Shown: positions 1 to 7,411 of the stretch, in pieces
Numbering within the stretch: the stretch's first letter is position 1
Layout: the number at the start of each line of letters is the position of its first letter
Source: an uncultured Muribaculaceae bacterium
GTDB taxonomy: Bacteria; Bacteroidota; Bacteroidia; Bacteroidales; Muribaculaceae
Assembly: GCA_910578035.1 (NCBI GenBank)
Contig: CAJTOB010000065.1
Location: 1 to 15,042 of the forward strand
Length of the DNA stretch: 15,042 nucleotides
Direction of reading: 5' to 3'
Notes under the pieces: generated by a model
What the model saw: the letters and a program-made list of their open reading frames with translations, nothing else
Databases searched by the model: none
Told to the model about the DNA's origin: nothing
Position numbers and translations under genes: made by a program

Positions 1-261
1 ATTGGCAATATGCAGAAAACAAGCCTTTTCACCGAGGCTATCGACGCTTATTTCCATGTCTATCAGAAGGCTGGCATAAGTGTGACCGAAGAAGGCACTG
101 AAGCCGCTGCCGCCACATGGAGCGGAATAGCTCTCGCCCCCGGTCTGGACGAGGAAAAACCCAAGGCAATCGAACTTACCGTCGACCGCCCCTTCGTTTT
201 CTTCATCAAGGAGAAGAACACCGGCCTCAGCCTTTTCGCCGGCAAAGTAAACCAGCTCTAA
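1..261 (+). CDS. Serpin (serine/cysteine protease inhibitor), C-terminal part, cut by window start
   Basis: The frame is open from base 1, so the Met at 10-12 is probably internal and the gene begins outside the window. The visible 86 codons match the C-terminal end of serpins. Numbering from the Met at base 10, residues 27-36 read EEGTEAAAAT, the reactive-loop hinge (P17-P8) with the small residues typical of inhibitory serpins. Residues 59-80, DRPFVFFIKEKNTG followed by LSLFAGKV, match the conserved closing strands s4B and s5B. By family knowledge such proteins trap a target protease after cleavage of the loop; bacterial examples include miropin of Tannerella forsythia, a Bacteroidales surface serpin. 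Hinge to DRPF is about seven residues longer than in alpha-1-antitrypsin, so the P1 residue cannot be assigned; it lies somewhere in residues 43-50. Signal peptide and localisation cannot be seen. Family call is firm; target protease unknown. Confidence 0.88.
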   Translation: MGNMQKTSLFTEAIDAYFHVYQKAGISVTEEGTEAAAATWSGIALAPGLDEEKPKAIELTVDRPFVFFIKEKNTGLSLFAGKVNQL

Positions 262-286
262 GCCAATAAACCTCAGGATATGAATT

Positions 287-324
287 GACCGGGGAGCGCG
301 CCAATCGCGGCGAGCTCCCCGGTC
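287..324. terminator. Strong hairpin between convergent serpin and barrel genes
   Basis: A perfect 11-bp stem pairs GACCGGGGAGC (287-297) with GCTCCCCGGTC (314-324), and after a G-A mismatch four more pairs (299-302 with 309-312) extend it. It sits 25 bp after the serpin stop and 41 bp beyond the stop of the minus-strand barrel gene. The downstream tract on the plus strand is only weakly T-rich (TTCCTT), so it may act as a bidirectional terminator or as a 3'-end RNA stabiliser. Confidence 0.75.
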
Positions 325-365
325 TTCCTTAACATGTAATGCCGTTATGTTTTTAAGCTTACTTA

Positions 366-2405
366 TCACTGAGCCTTGAGGATGCCGCTGTCGATGTTGC
401 GGTCGACGTTGCGGGGGTCGTGTTTGGTTTTCTTGCCGAAATCTACCGACCATACCACTTTCAGGTATGCCGAACTGCGGTTCAGAGGTGAATATGACGT
501 CTTATCGAAGCGGTAAATATCTGTATTGAGGGCTGTTCTATATAGAGGCCTGCGAAGGAACGGATTGTCGGCTCCGGCTTCTATCTGGAGAGCTTTGTGG
601 CTCCAAGATAGCGAGATTCCGTAGAGCCATGGCGTTCTGGTGACAGTAAGGTCGTAGGAGGCGAATTTGCGCGGTGTCTCGAAGCGTACGTTGCATGCGA
701 AATCACCGAAATAATAAGCAGCCTGACCACTCGCCTTCCAGCACGCGGCCGACAAACGCGCATCTTTGAAATAACCGTTGTAGTAATATCCTCCTGTCAG
801 CTGAATATTGAATTTAGATGTCGGGGCCCACGTAGCCGACACATATGCGTCTATCTGGCGCCAGTCTGCATTTGGCCTATATGACTGCACAAGCATATTG
901 CCTTCTATCGAATAGCACGCTACGGGCAAGCGCCAGGCACCGTTGAATATACCGACAGCCTGCAGATTTACTTTACCTATACCGAGCCCGTAGACAGCTG
1001 AGGCCTGAGCTATACGGGTATGTTTCAGGTCGGGATTTCCCCGGCGCTGCTGTATGAGGTCTACCTGCTGCACGGCGCCGGTCATCATGCTTAGCTGCGG
1101 ATATGAGTTGCCATACACTAATTGCAGCTGCAAGGCCTGATTGCGCGCAGGCTGCATGGCGAAGACAGTCTGCAGACGCGGCCCGATGAAACTTGTAAGC
1201 TTCTCGCCGTGCAAGCGATAGGACTGTGCGGAGAAGCCCGGAGCCTCCTGTACGGAAGCTTTTCCCCAGAGCGGATGCGAGTATTGGCCGAAGCATATGG
1301 TTTCTGAAGACCATAGATGCTGCCAGGAGTTGTTGGCCCCGGAATAATTGGCAGAACTTACATTGTGAAATTCGCTGACTTTAAAGACAAGCGAATTGCC
1401 GCGCTCGAACTTCATGCCATACAGCACATTTGCTGAAATATTATAATAGTCCTCGCCGGTGTCGGAATTAACCGGGCTGTCATTTTCCACATAATCATAG
1501 GAGTAATGATTTCGGCTCGCCGTTGCGCTTGCCGAGACGTCCATAAAATGACCTTTCGCGAACTCGAATGTTCCGCTCAAGCCCAGACTATACTTGAAAT
1601 TGCGCGATTTCGAACATTTATCGGCATTTACCGTGAGCGGAGTTTCCAGGCCGGTATATGAAAGAGACGAAGAACTGTAATCTTCGGGCGAAGCGCTCCT
1701 GACGAAGTTGAATGTTGCGCGGAGTGTGCGCCGCTCATTCTTGTTGCGCACTCTGAACCAGGCGTATTGTGAGTTGCTGACGGTTTTGGAATCGTTCGTA
1801 GCAAACTCGCGTCCGATTATTGACTGAGGAAACATAATTATCTCGTCTCCTGTCAAAGCCGCGCCATGGATACTTTTATAATCGGTACCTGAAAAAAGGG
1901 TGTATTGCGTCTTGCCGCTATAGAGCTTTGCTGAAAGGTTGTAGTCGCCGCCCATATAGCCAATGCGCTGCAGTGCGTCGATGCCTACATACCCGCCAGA
2001 ATCCCTTTTCTTTAAAATGAAATTGATTGCGGTGCGGTCGCCGGCATAGCGTCCTGTGGGCGTTTCCATATATTGGATTCTAGCGACATCGGCAGGACGC
2101 AACTGCCGCACTTCACGGGCCTCGGCCGGCTGTCCGTCGATATACAGAGATACGGCTCCGCCGAGAGCGTCAACCTTGCCCTCGGCGACATTGACACTTA
2201 CTCCGGGAATCATGAGATTGCGCACAAGGTCGTAGCCCGAAGCAGAATGTCTGGTCTGCTCGCGGTCGGGTATGAGTATCATTCCGTCGGGAGTTCTGAT
2301 TACACTTTTAGCCTTTACTGTCACTTCGTTAAGCTCAATAGCAGACTGTCCGTAAGCAGAAAGGCCAGACAGCGATAAAAGAATTATCAAAGCGATATTT
2401 TTCAT
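366..2405 (-). CDS. TonB-dependent-receptor-like outer-membrane beta-barrel protein
   Basis: A 679-residue protein with a signal peptide (residues 1-20, MKN then a hydrophobic run ending AYGQ). Residues 23-133 look like a receptor plug domain, with the usual ELNEVTVKAK opening, a VSLYIDGQPA segment near 85-94 and ATP-independent plug features ending in INFILKKR at 127-134. The rest, about 135-660, is rich in alternating aromatic/polar strands ending YLKVVWSVDFG, as in the outer membrane protein beta-barrel family (PF14905 type). It lacks the carboxypeptidase-like N-terminal domain many relatives carry, and ends in a charged tail (GKKTKHDPRNVDRN). I see no adjacent SusD lipoprotein, so this is not a typical SusCD pair. 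It is divergent from a kinase/regulator pair, which probably controls it. Substrate unknown; it could be a transporter or a non-transporting barrel. Family call good, function open. Confidence 0.85.
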   Translation of the reverse strand: MKNIALIILLSLSGLSAYGQSAIELNEVTVKAKSVIRTPDGMILIPDREQTRHSASGYDLVRNLMIPGVSVNVAEGKVDALGGAVSLYIDGQPAEAREVRQLRPADVARIQYMETPTGRYAGDRTAINFILKKRDSGGYVGIDALQRIGYMGGDYNLSAKLYSGKTQYTLFSGTDYKSIHGAALTGDEIIMFPQSIIGREFATNDSKTVSNSQYAWFRVRNKNERRTLRATFNFVRSASPEDYSSSSLSYTGLETPLTVNADKCSKSRNFKYSLGLSGTFEFAKGHFMDVSASATASRNHYSYDYVENDSPVNSDTGEDYYNISANVLYGMKFERGNSLVFKVSEFHNVSSANYSGANNSWQHLWSSETICFGQYSHPLWGKASVQEAPGFSAQSYRLHGEKLTSFIGPRLQTVFAMQPARNQALQLQLVYGNSYPQLSMMTGAVQQVDLIQQRRGNPDLKHTRIAQASAVYGLGIGKVNLQAVGIFNGAWRLPVACYSIEGNMLVQSYRPNADWRQIDAYVSATWAPTSKFNIQLTGGYYYNGYFKDARLSAACWKASGQAAYYFGDFACNVRFETPRKFASYDLTVTRTPWLYGISLSWSHKALQIEAGADNPFLRRPLYRTALNTDIYRFDKTSYSPLNRSSAYLKVVWSVDFGKKTKHDPRNVDRNIDSGILKAQ

Positions 2406-2430
2406 AATCCATTGGTTTTTCGTCGTGTTG

Positions 2431-2438
2431 CAAAATTA
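2431..2438 (-). promoter_or_regulatory. Bacteroidota -7 box for the outer-membrane barrel gene
   Basis: The minus strand reads TAATTTTG, a full match to the TAnnTTTG -7 consensus, 25 bp before the barrel ATG. No good TTTG -33 element lies about 19 bp upstream; that space is instead taken by the AAGATAAG repeats described separately, suggesting activator-dependent transcription. Confidence 0.65.
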
Positions 2439-2444
2439 GACGCA

Positions 2445-2490
2445 CTTATCTTAACCAGTCCTTATCTTGTCTTATTTTTTCTTATTTTTT
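2445..2490. promoter_or_regulatory. Phased CTTAT(C/T)TT repeat array, candidate response-regulator operator
   Basis: CTTATCTT occurs at 2445-2452 and 2461-2468. From 2461 three successive 10-mers each begin CTTAT (2461-2470, 2471-2480, 2481-2490), the last two being identical (CTTATTTTTT). A further CTTATCTTTG lies at 2523-2532. A 10-bp period is one helical turn, the spacing used by OmpR-family regulators that bind head-to-tail direct repeats. The array lies between the divergent barrel gene and the kinase/regulator genes and ends 6 bp upstream of the barrel -7 box. The repeat is seen directly; binding by the adjacent regulator is inference. Confidence 0.5.
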
Positions 2491-2524
2491 GGCGAGGCAG
2501 AAATGCCGGTTTGTCACAATTGCT

Positions 2525-2532
2525 TATCTTTG
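2525..2532 (+). promoter_or_regulatory. TAnnTTTG box directly before the histidine kinase start
   Basis: TATCTTTG matches the -7 consensus and ends only 3 bp before the chosen ATG at 2536. Transcription normally starts about 5-8 bp past this box, which would give a leaderless or near-leaderless mRNA. There is a TTTG at 2510-2513, but the 11-bp gap is shorter than the usual 19 or so. The match may therefore be partly accidental, since it also overlaps a copy of the CTTATCTT repeat. Confidence 0.35.
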
Positions 2533-2535
2533 GGC

Positions 2536-3897
2536 ATGAAAAATTTCAGAAAGGTCACAATAATAATATTAGCTGTCATAACCGTCTTATTCGCAGGAAA
2601 TATATTTTTCCTTCACTCGTTGTATTCATCTGTAAAAGAGCAGTATCTCGTCATAGCCCGAGATTGCCTGAGCAACGCCGACATCATCGAAATAATGAAG
2701 CGGTTAAAAGACCGCTGCAACTATCCTGACAGCAATATCTCGGTTGTTTTCGACATCAACCACCGCATGACGGAAAGCGGCCGTATCATAGATTCATTTG
2801 AACAAGACGAGTCTGATGACTCCAAGACCGATGAAAAACTATTAGGCCTGTCCGAGGCATTCAACACAACCCTCGCATATAATCTCCGTGCCAAAAGCGC
2901 CGCATTTTCAGGTCCGACAGACTTCAAAATGCTCGACAGTCTCTTTTTAGCCGAAATGAGCCAGGCAGGTCTTCATCCCAGACATGCGTTCATACTTCCG
3001 GCCGACTCCGTGCTGCCGCACACCCCGAAAGGCATGTGGACTTTCGACTATTCGCTTTTTAAAGGCCATGCTCCGATATACCGCGCCTATATATCATATC
3101 CCCTCAGCGATTTGCTCAACAGCACGGGCGGAATAATAGCGACTACAGCGCTTATCGTGGCAGCCCTGGCTTTTGCATTTTTCTATCTCATACACACCGT
3201 GATGAGACTGCGCTCGCTCGATGAAATGAAGGAAGATTTCATCAACAACATGACGCACGAACTCAAGACGCCTATCGCCGCGGCCTATTCCGCCAACGAC
3301 ACACTCCTGAACTACGGAAAACATCATGATTCAGAAAAACGCGAACGCTACCTCCGGCTCGCCATCGAGCAACTCACGCGCCTTAGCGAACTGGTGGAAA
3401 ATATCTTGTCCATGAGCATGGAACGTCGCAAGAATTTCTCTCTCGCCCGCGACAGAATAGCCGTAAAGCCCTTGTTCTCCGAAATTGCATGCATACAGAC
3501 GCTCAAGGCAAACAAACCGGCTGAAATCGATGTGGACGTCGTTCCCGAAAATCTCGAAATAGACTGCGACCCCGTCCATTTCGGCAATGTAATAAACAAT
3601 CTTCTCGACAATGCCATTAAATATTCAGGCGACTCTGTGCATATAAGGCTGCGGGCCGATTCACACACCATAAGTGTGAGCGACAACGGCATCGGAATAT
3701 CACAGAAAGCGCTGCCGCTGATTTTCAATAAATTCTATCGTGTACCCACGGGCAAACGGCAGGACGTGCGCGGCTACGGAATCGGACTGTACTACGTACG
3801 TTCGATTGTCGAGAAACATGGCTGGAGCATATCGGCGGCATCTTCGCCCGGCAAAGGCACCATATTTACAATCAGACTGAAAGACGATGAAAAATAG
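2536..3897 (+). CDS. Two-component sensor histidine kinase (RprX-like)
   Basis: I place the start at 2536 (MKNFRKVTIII, 453 residues), because transmembrane segment 1 begins six residues later and the upstream in-frame extension contains promoter-like sequence and no N-terminal signal. Membrane helices lie at about residues 7-27 and 199-221 and enclose a roughly 170-residue periplasmic sensor I do not recognise. The HisKA domain follows, with the phosphorylated His241 in NMTHELKTPI. The ATPase domain has an N box (NNLLDNAIKY, about 355-363), the G1 motif DNGIG (383-387) and the G2 motif GYGIGLYYV (413 onward). All catalytic motifs are intact. The gene overlaps the response regulator by 11 bp, so they are surely cotranscribed and probably translationally coupled. 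Signal sensed is unknown; the divergent outer-membrane barrel suggests an envelope or nutrient cue. Confidence 0.93.
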   Translation: MKNFRKVTIIILAVITVLFAGNIFFLHSLYSSVKEQYLVIARDCLSNADIIEIMKRLKDRCNYPDSNISVVFDINHRMTESGRIIDSFEQDESDDSKTDEKLLGLSEAFNTTLAYNLRAKSAAFSGPTDFKMLDSLFLAEMSQAGLHPRHAFILPADSVLPHTPKGMWTFDYSLFKGHAPIYRAYISYPLSDLLNSTGGIIATTALIVAALAFAFFYLIHTVMRLRSLDEMKEDFINNMTHELKTPIAAAYSANDTLLNYGKHHDSEKRERYLRLAIEQLTRLSELVENILSMSMERRKNFSLARDRIAVKPLFSEIACIQTLKANKPAEIDVDVVPENLEIDCDPVHFGNVINNLLDNAIKYSGDSVHIRLRADSHTISVSDNGIGISQKALPLIFNKFYRVPTGKRQDVRGYGIGLYYVRSIVEKHGWSISAASSPGKGTIFTIRLKDDEK

Positions 3898-4588
3898 GAT
3901 ATTGCTTGTGGAGGACGAATCCACACTATCGACAATCATATCGGAAACCCTCGCAGACGAAGGCTATGAGCTTGCCACAGCAGCAGACGGCGCCGAGGGT
4001 CTCGAATACTTCCGCACCCACGGAGCAGACATAGTCCTTGCCGACGTGATGATGCCCCGCATGGACGGATTCGAAATGGCGCGTCGCATACGCAGCCTCG
4101 ACCACGATGTGCCTCTGATTTTTCTGACAGCACGCTCGGGAATCGACGACGTAGTAGAAGGATTCGACATCGGGGCAAACGACTACATTCGCAAACCATT
4201 TAAAATGCGCGAGTTATCCGTGCGCATAGCCGCTTTGCTGAAACGGAGGCGCAAAGAGACCGTGCCCGACAAGCCGATAGAGATTGGAGCCTACAGCTTC
4301 GACACCGTTGCCAACCGCCTCTCCGTAGGCGCCCACACCATCGACCTCACCAACATCGAGGCCAAGATTCTCGCATATTTCGCGGCCCGCATAAACGAGA
4401 CCGTAGAATCATCGGAACTAATGGAACTGGTGTGGAAACACGACGATTACTACAACCGCAACTCACTCCATGGCTTTATCCACAAACTGCGCCGCCATCT
4501 GCGACACGACCCCGCGATAAACATTCTCAACCTGCGCGGAATCGGCTACAGGCTCGTCGTGAAATCCGAACGACAGGCCGATGAATAA
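3887..4588 (+). CDS. OmpR/PhoB-family response regulator (RprY-like)
   Basis: A 233-residue, two-domain regulator. The receiver (about 3-118) has the acidic pair Glu9/Asp10, phosphoacceptor Asp53 in LADVMMP, Thr81 in FLTA and Lys103 in YIRKPF. The DNA-binding winged helix (about 131-229) has a recognition-helix region SLHGFIHKLRRHL and the closing GIGYRLV hairpin of the OmpR class. Its ATG lies within the last codons of the kinase gene (overlap 3887-3897), so the pair forms one operon. By family knowledge it is phosphorylated by the neighbouring kinase and binds tandem direct repeats as a dimer; the CTTAT repeat array at 2445-2490 is the natural candidate target. Regulon otherwise unknown. 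Confidence 0.95.
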   Translation: MKNRILLVEDESTLSTIISETLADEGYELATAADGAEGLEYFRTHGADIVLADVMMPRMDGFEMARRIRSLDHDVPLIFLTARSGIDDVVEGFDIGANDYIRKPFKMRELSVRIAALLKRRRKETVPDKPIEIGAYSFDTVANRLSVGAHTIDLTNIEAKILAYFAARINETVESSELMELVWKHDDYYNRNSLHGFIHKLRRHLRHDPAINILNLRGIGYRLVVKSERQADE

Positions 4589-4604
4589 TCTGGCGGAGTT
4601 TCAA

Positions 4605-4635
4605 AAGTTGTCAACATTTTTCAAGTTATCAACAT
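4605..4635 (+). promoter_or_regulatory. Tandem AAGTT(G/A)TCAACAT repeat upstream of nrdJ
   Basis: Two 13-bp copies differing at one base lie at 4605-4617 and 4623-4635, a period of 18 bp, each preceded by TCAA-like bases. The first contains the inverted repeat GTTG-T-CAAC. The second includes TTATCAACA, one base from the DnaA box TTATCCACA. They sit 75-105 bp before the nrdJ start and upstream of its likely promoter, a position suited to a regulator of dNTP synthesis. The identity of the binding protein is not shown. Confidence 0.45.
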
Positions 4636-4660
4636 CGAGGCTTTTTTATAATTGCCAGTA

Positions 4661-4691
4661 TTGCATGAACGGTAATTTTTGGCGAATTTTG
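4661..4691 (+). promoter_or_regulatory. Likely nrdJ promoter
   Basis: A TTGC at 4661-4664 and GAATTTTG at 4684-4691 are separated by 19 bp, matching the spacing of the Bacteroidota -33/-7 pair; the -7 box differs from TAnnTTTG only at its first base. Expected transcript start is about 12 bp before the ATG, leaving no room for a cobalamin riboswitch. Confidence 0.5.
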
Positions 4692-4709
4692 CGAGAAATT
4701 TAACCGACC

Positions 4710-7241
4710 ATGTCAGAAGCGAAAACATACAGCTACGAGGAGGCTTACGAAGCCTCACTCAAATACTTCGGCGGCGACGAACTGGCCGCTCAGGTATGGG
4801 TGAACAAATACGCCCTCAAAGACTCTTACGGCAACATCTACGAGCAAAGCCCCGACGATATGCATCGCCGCATAGCCCGCGAGCTGGCACGCATCGAAGC
4901 CAGCTACCCCGCCGGAATGAGCGAGGACGAAATCTACGAACTCCTGCGCGATTTCCGCTACTCCGTGCCTCAGGGAAGCCCCATGGCAGGCATCGGAAAC
5001 AATTTTCAGGTCGGCTCTCTCTCGAACTGCTTCGTAATCGGTCTCGACGGCAAGCCCGACAGCTACGGCGGCATCATCAGCATAGACCAGGAGCAGGTTC
5101 AGCTCATGAAACGCCGCGGAGGCGTAGGCCACGACCTCAGCCACTTGCGCCCGAAAGGCACACCCGTTAAAAACTCGGCGCTGACCTCTACCGGCATCGT
5201 GCCCTTCATGGAACGCTACTCCAACTCGACCCGCGAGGTTGCCCAGGACGGCCGCCGCGGCGCCCTGATGATGACTGTATCAATCAAGCACCCCGACTCC
5301 GAAGCGTTCATCGACGCCAAGATGACACCCGGCAAAGTAACGGGCGCAAATGTGAGCGTGCGTATTGACGACGACTTCATGCGCTGTGTCGAAAGCGGAG
5401 AGCCCTACCGCCAGCAATTCCCCGTAAACAGCGACAGCCCCGAGACCATCAAGGAAATAGACGCAGCGGCCCTCTGGCAGAAAATAGTAGGCAACGCATG
5501 GAAATCGGCAGAACCCGGCGTACTGTTCTGGGATACTATCCGCCGCGAGTCGGTGCCCGATTGCTATGCCGACCTTGGCTTTGAGACCATTTCCACCAAT
5601 CCATGCGGCGAAATTCCTCTCTGCCCCTACGACAGCTGCCGCCTGCTGGCAATCAATCTTTTCTCCTTCGTAGAGAATCCTTTCACGCCCGAAGCCCGTT
5701 TCGACTTCGACAAACTCGCCGAAGTGACCGCCAAATCGCAGCGCATGCTCGACGACATCATCGACCTCGAAATGGAGAAAATAGACACCATACTCTCCAA
5801 AATCGACACAGACCCGGAGCCCGAAGAGGTAAAAGCGCCTGAGCGCAACCTCTGGCTCAAGATAAAGGCCAAGACTCTTCGCGGACGCCGCACCGGACTG
5901 GGCACCACAGCCGAAGGCGACATGATTGCCGCCATGGGCCTGCGCTACGGTACACCCGAAGCTACCGATTTTTCAGTAAGCGTGCACCGTGCTGTAGCTC
6001 TTGCCGCCTATGGCGAGTCTGTGAAGATGGCTGCCGAACGCGGCGCCTTCGAAGTCTACGATGCCGCCCGCGAAGCCGGCAACCCCTATATACAGCGCCT
6101 TGCTGAAGCCGACCCAGAACTCTACGAGCGCATGAAAACCAACGGCCGACGAAACATCGCCTGCCTCACAATAGCCCCGACAGGCACAACGAGCCTCATG
6201 ACACGCACTTCGAGCGGCATAGAGCCCGTATTCATGCCCGTCTACAAACGCCGCCGCAAGGTCAATGCCGCCGACCCGGCCGCTCGCATAGACTATATCG
6301 ACGACAGCGGCGACGCTTTCGAGGAATACATCGTCTACCACCCCAAATTCCTCGACTGGATGAAGACAAAAGGCATAGAGCCCCGGCGCGACTTCACTCA
6401 GGCCGAACTCGACGAACTCGTTGCCGCCTCGCCATATGCCGGTGCCACAGCAAACGAAATCGACTGGCACGAAAAAGTGACTATGCAGGGCAAAATCCAG
6501 AAATGGGTGGACCACAGCATATCCGTAACCATCAATCTGCCCGCCGACATATCTGTCGAAGCCGTTGAAAGCCTCTACCGCCAGGCCTGGCATGCCGGCT
6601 GCAAGGGTTGCACAGTATATCGCGACGGTTCTCGCTCGGGTGTCCTCGTGGCTATCGAAAAGAAAAAAGAGCAAGCCCACGAACACACGCCCCTTCTGGC
6701 CAAACGCCCCAACGAGCTCGAAGCCGACGTGGTGCGCTTCCAGAACAACAAAGAAAAATGGATTGCATTTGTAGGCCTCGTTGACGGTCGCCCATACGAA
6801 ATTTTCACCGGTCTTGCCGACGATGAAGACGGAATTTTCATTCCGAAGTCTGTAAACCACGGAAAAATCATCAAGGCAACCGACGAAAACGGAAATAAAC
6901 GCTACGACTTCCAGTTCATCAACAAGCGCGGCCATAAGACAACCATCGAAGGCCTAAGCGACAAATTCAACCCCGAATTCTGGAACTACGCCAAACTCAT
7001 TTCGGGCGTACTGCGCTATGGCATGCCAATAGACCAGGTGCTCAAACTTGTAGGCGGCCTCGAACTCGACTCTCAGTCGATCAACACATGGAAGATGGGC
7101 GTAGAGCGCGCACTAAAGAAATATCTGCCCAACGGCACCACTGCCAAAGGCCAGCGCTGCCCCAACTGCGGCCAAGAGACACTCGTCTACCAGGAAGGAT
7201 GCCTCATCTGCACCGCCTGCGGCACCTCCAAATGCGGATAG
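4710..7241 (+). CDS. nrdJ: Adenosylcobalamin-dependent (class II) ribonucleotide reductase
   Basis: An 843-residue enzyme that reduces ribonucleotides, probably diphosphates, to deoxyribonucleotides using the adenosylcobalamin radical, with no separate small subunit. Visible active-site elements: Cys107 in SLSNCF and Cys310 in DSCRLLAINL as the likely redox pair, the radical-site motif NPCGE with Asn297, Cys299 and Glu301, and the PTGTTS loop at 490-495. Residues about 676-790 resemble the TSCPD domain common at the end of NrdJ. The C-terminus is a cysteine-rich tail: Cys817/820 and Cys834/837 form a zinc-ribbon-like pair, with Cys831 and Cys842 nearby for re-reduction of the active site. The start is fixed by a short promoter-proximal leader. 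It is transcribed alone, with its own terminator. No nrdA/nrdB or nrdD neighbour is present. Function depends on made or salvaged B12. All key residues are present. Confidence 0.95.
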   Translation: MSEAKTYSYEEAYEASLKYFGGDELAAQVWVNKYALKDSYGNIYEQSPDDMHRRIARELARIEASYPAGMSEDEIYELLRDFRYSVPQGSPMAGIGNNFQVGSLSNCFVIGLDGKPDSYGGIISIDQEQVQLMKRRGGVGHDLSHLRPKGTPVKNSALTSTGIVPFMERYSNSTREVAQDGRRGALMMTVSIKHPDSEAFIDAKMTPGKVTGANVSVRIDDDFMRCVESGEPYRQQFPVNSDSPETIKEIDAAALWQKIVGNAWKSAEPGVLFWDTIRRESVPDCYADLGFETISTNPCGEIPLCPYDSCRLLAINLFSFVENPFTPEARFDFDKLAEVTAKSQRMLDDIIDLEMEKIDTILSKIDTDPEPEEVKAPERNLWLKIKAKTLRGRRTGLGTTAEGDMIAAMGLRYGTPEATDFSVSVHRAVALAAYGESVKMAAERGAFEVYDAAREAGNPYIQRLAEADPELYERMKTNGRRNIACLTIAPTGTTSLMTRTSSGIEPVFMPVYKRRRKVNAADPAARIDYIDDSGDAFEEYIVYHPKFLDWMKTKGIEPRRDFTQAELDELVAASPYAGATANEIDWHEKVTMQGKIQKWVDHSISVTINLPADISVEAVESLYRQAWHAGCKGCTVYRDGSRSGVLVAIEKKKEQAHEHTPLLAKRPNELEADVVRFQNNKEKWIAFVGLVDGRPYEIFTGLADDEDGIFIPKSVNHGKIIKATDENGNKRYDFQFINKRGHKTTIEGLSDKFNPEFWNYAKLISGVLRYGMPIDQVLKLVGGLELDSQSINTWKMGVERALKKYLPNGTTAKGQRCPNCGQETLVYQEGCLICTACGTSKCG

Positions 7242-7259
7242 CAATGAAATCATAACTGT

Positions 7260-7300
7260 GCACGAGGCTATGTTGCAAGACACAGCCTCGTGCTTTTTTT
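7260..7300 (+). terminator. Rho-independent terminator after nrdJ
   Basis: GCACGAGGCT (7260-7269) pairs perfectly with AGCCTCGTGC (7284-7293), with further inner pairs, and is followed by seven T residues (7294-7300). It begins 18 bp after the nrdJ stop. A classical intrinsic terminator. Confidence 0.93.
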
Positions 7301-7343
7301 ACTAAAATTTCTTAAATCACTGTCTGCGGTAAGGATTTTTATC

Positions 7344-7351
7344 TACATTTG
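7344..7351 (+). promoter_or_regulatory. Bacteroidota -7 box for the glucanotransferase gene
   Basis: TACATTTG matches TAnnTTTG exactly and lies 60 bp before the ATG at 7412. It rules out a TTG start at 7349, which falls within the box, and implies a leader of about 50 nt. No clear -33 element is visible. Confidence 0.65.
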
Positions 7352-7411
7352 CTATTTGAATATACAAACGACATCTACCATTCAGAGATTATATCATACC
7401 TACATACACCC

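Noticed and set aside
2467..2535. N-terminal extension of the histidine kinase starting at 2467
   Set aside because: The extension covers the repeat array and promoter-like box, and would put 23 unlike residues before an otherwise normal N-terminal membrane helix.
4605..4635. Replication origin based on DnaA-box-like sequences
   Set aside because: There are only two imperfect matches, no AT-rich unwinding region and no dnaA or other origin genes nearby.
4589..4709. Cobalamin riboswitch upstream of nrdJ
   Set aside because: The whole gap is 121 bp, the likely promoter is within 50 bp of the ATG, and no B12-box-like sequence is visible.
5973..6935. A 320-codon open frame on the minus strand inside nrdJ
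   Set aside because: It lies entirely opposite conserved NrdJ sequence, its translation has no recognisable domain, and long antisense frames are expected from the codon bias of this gene.
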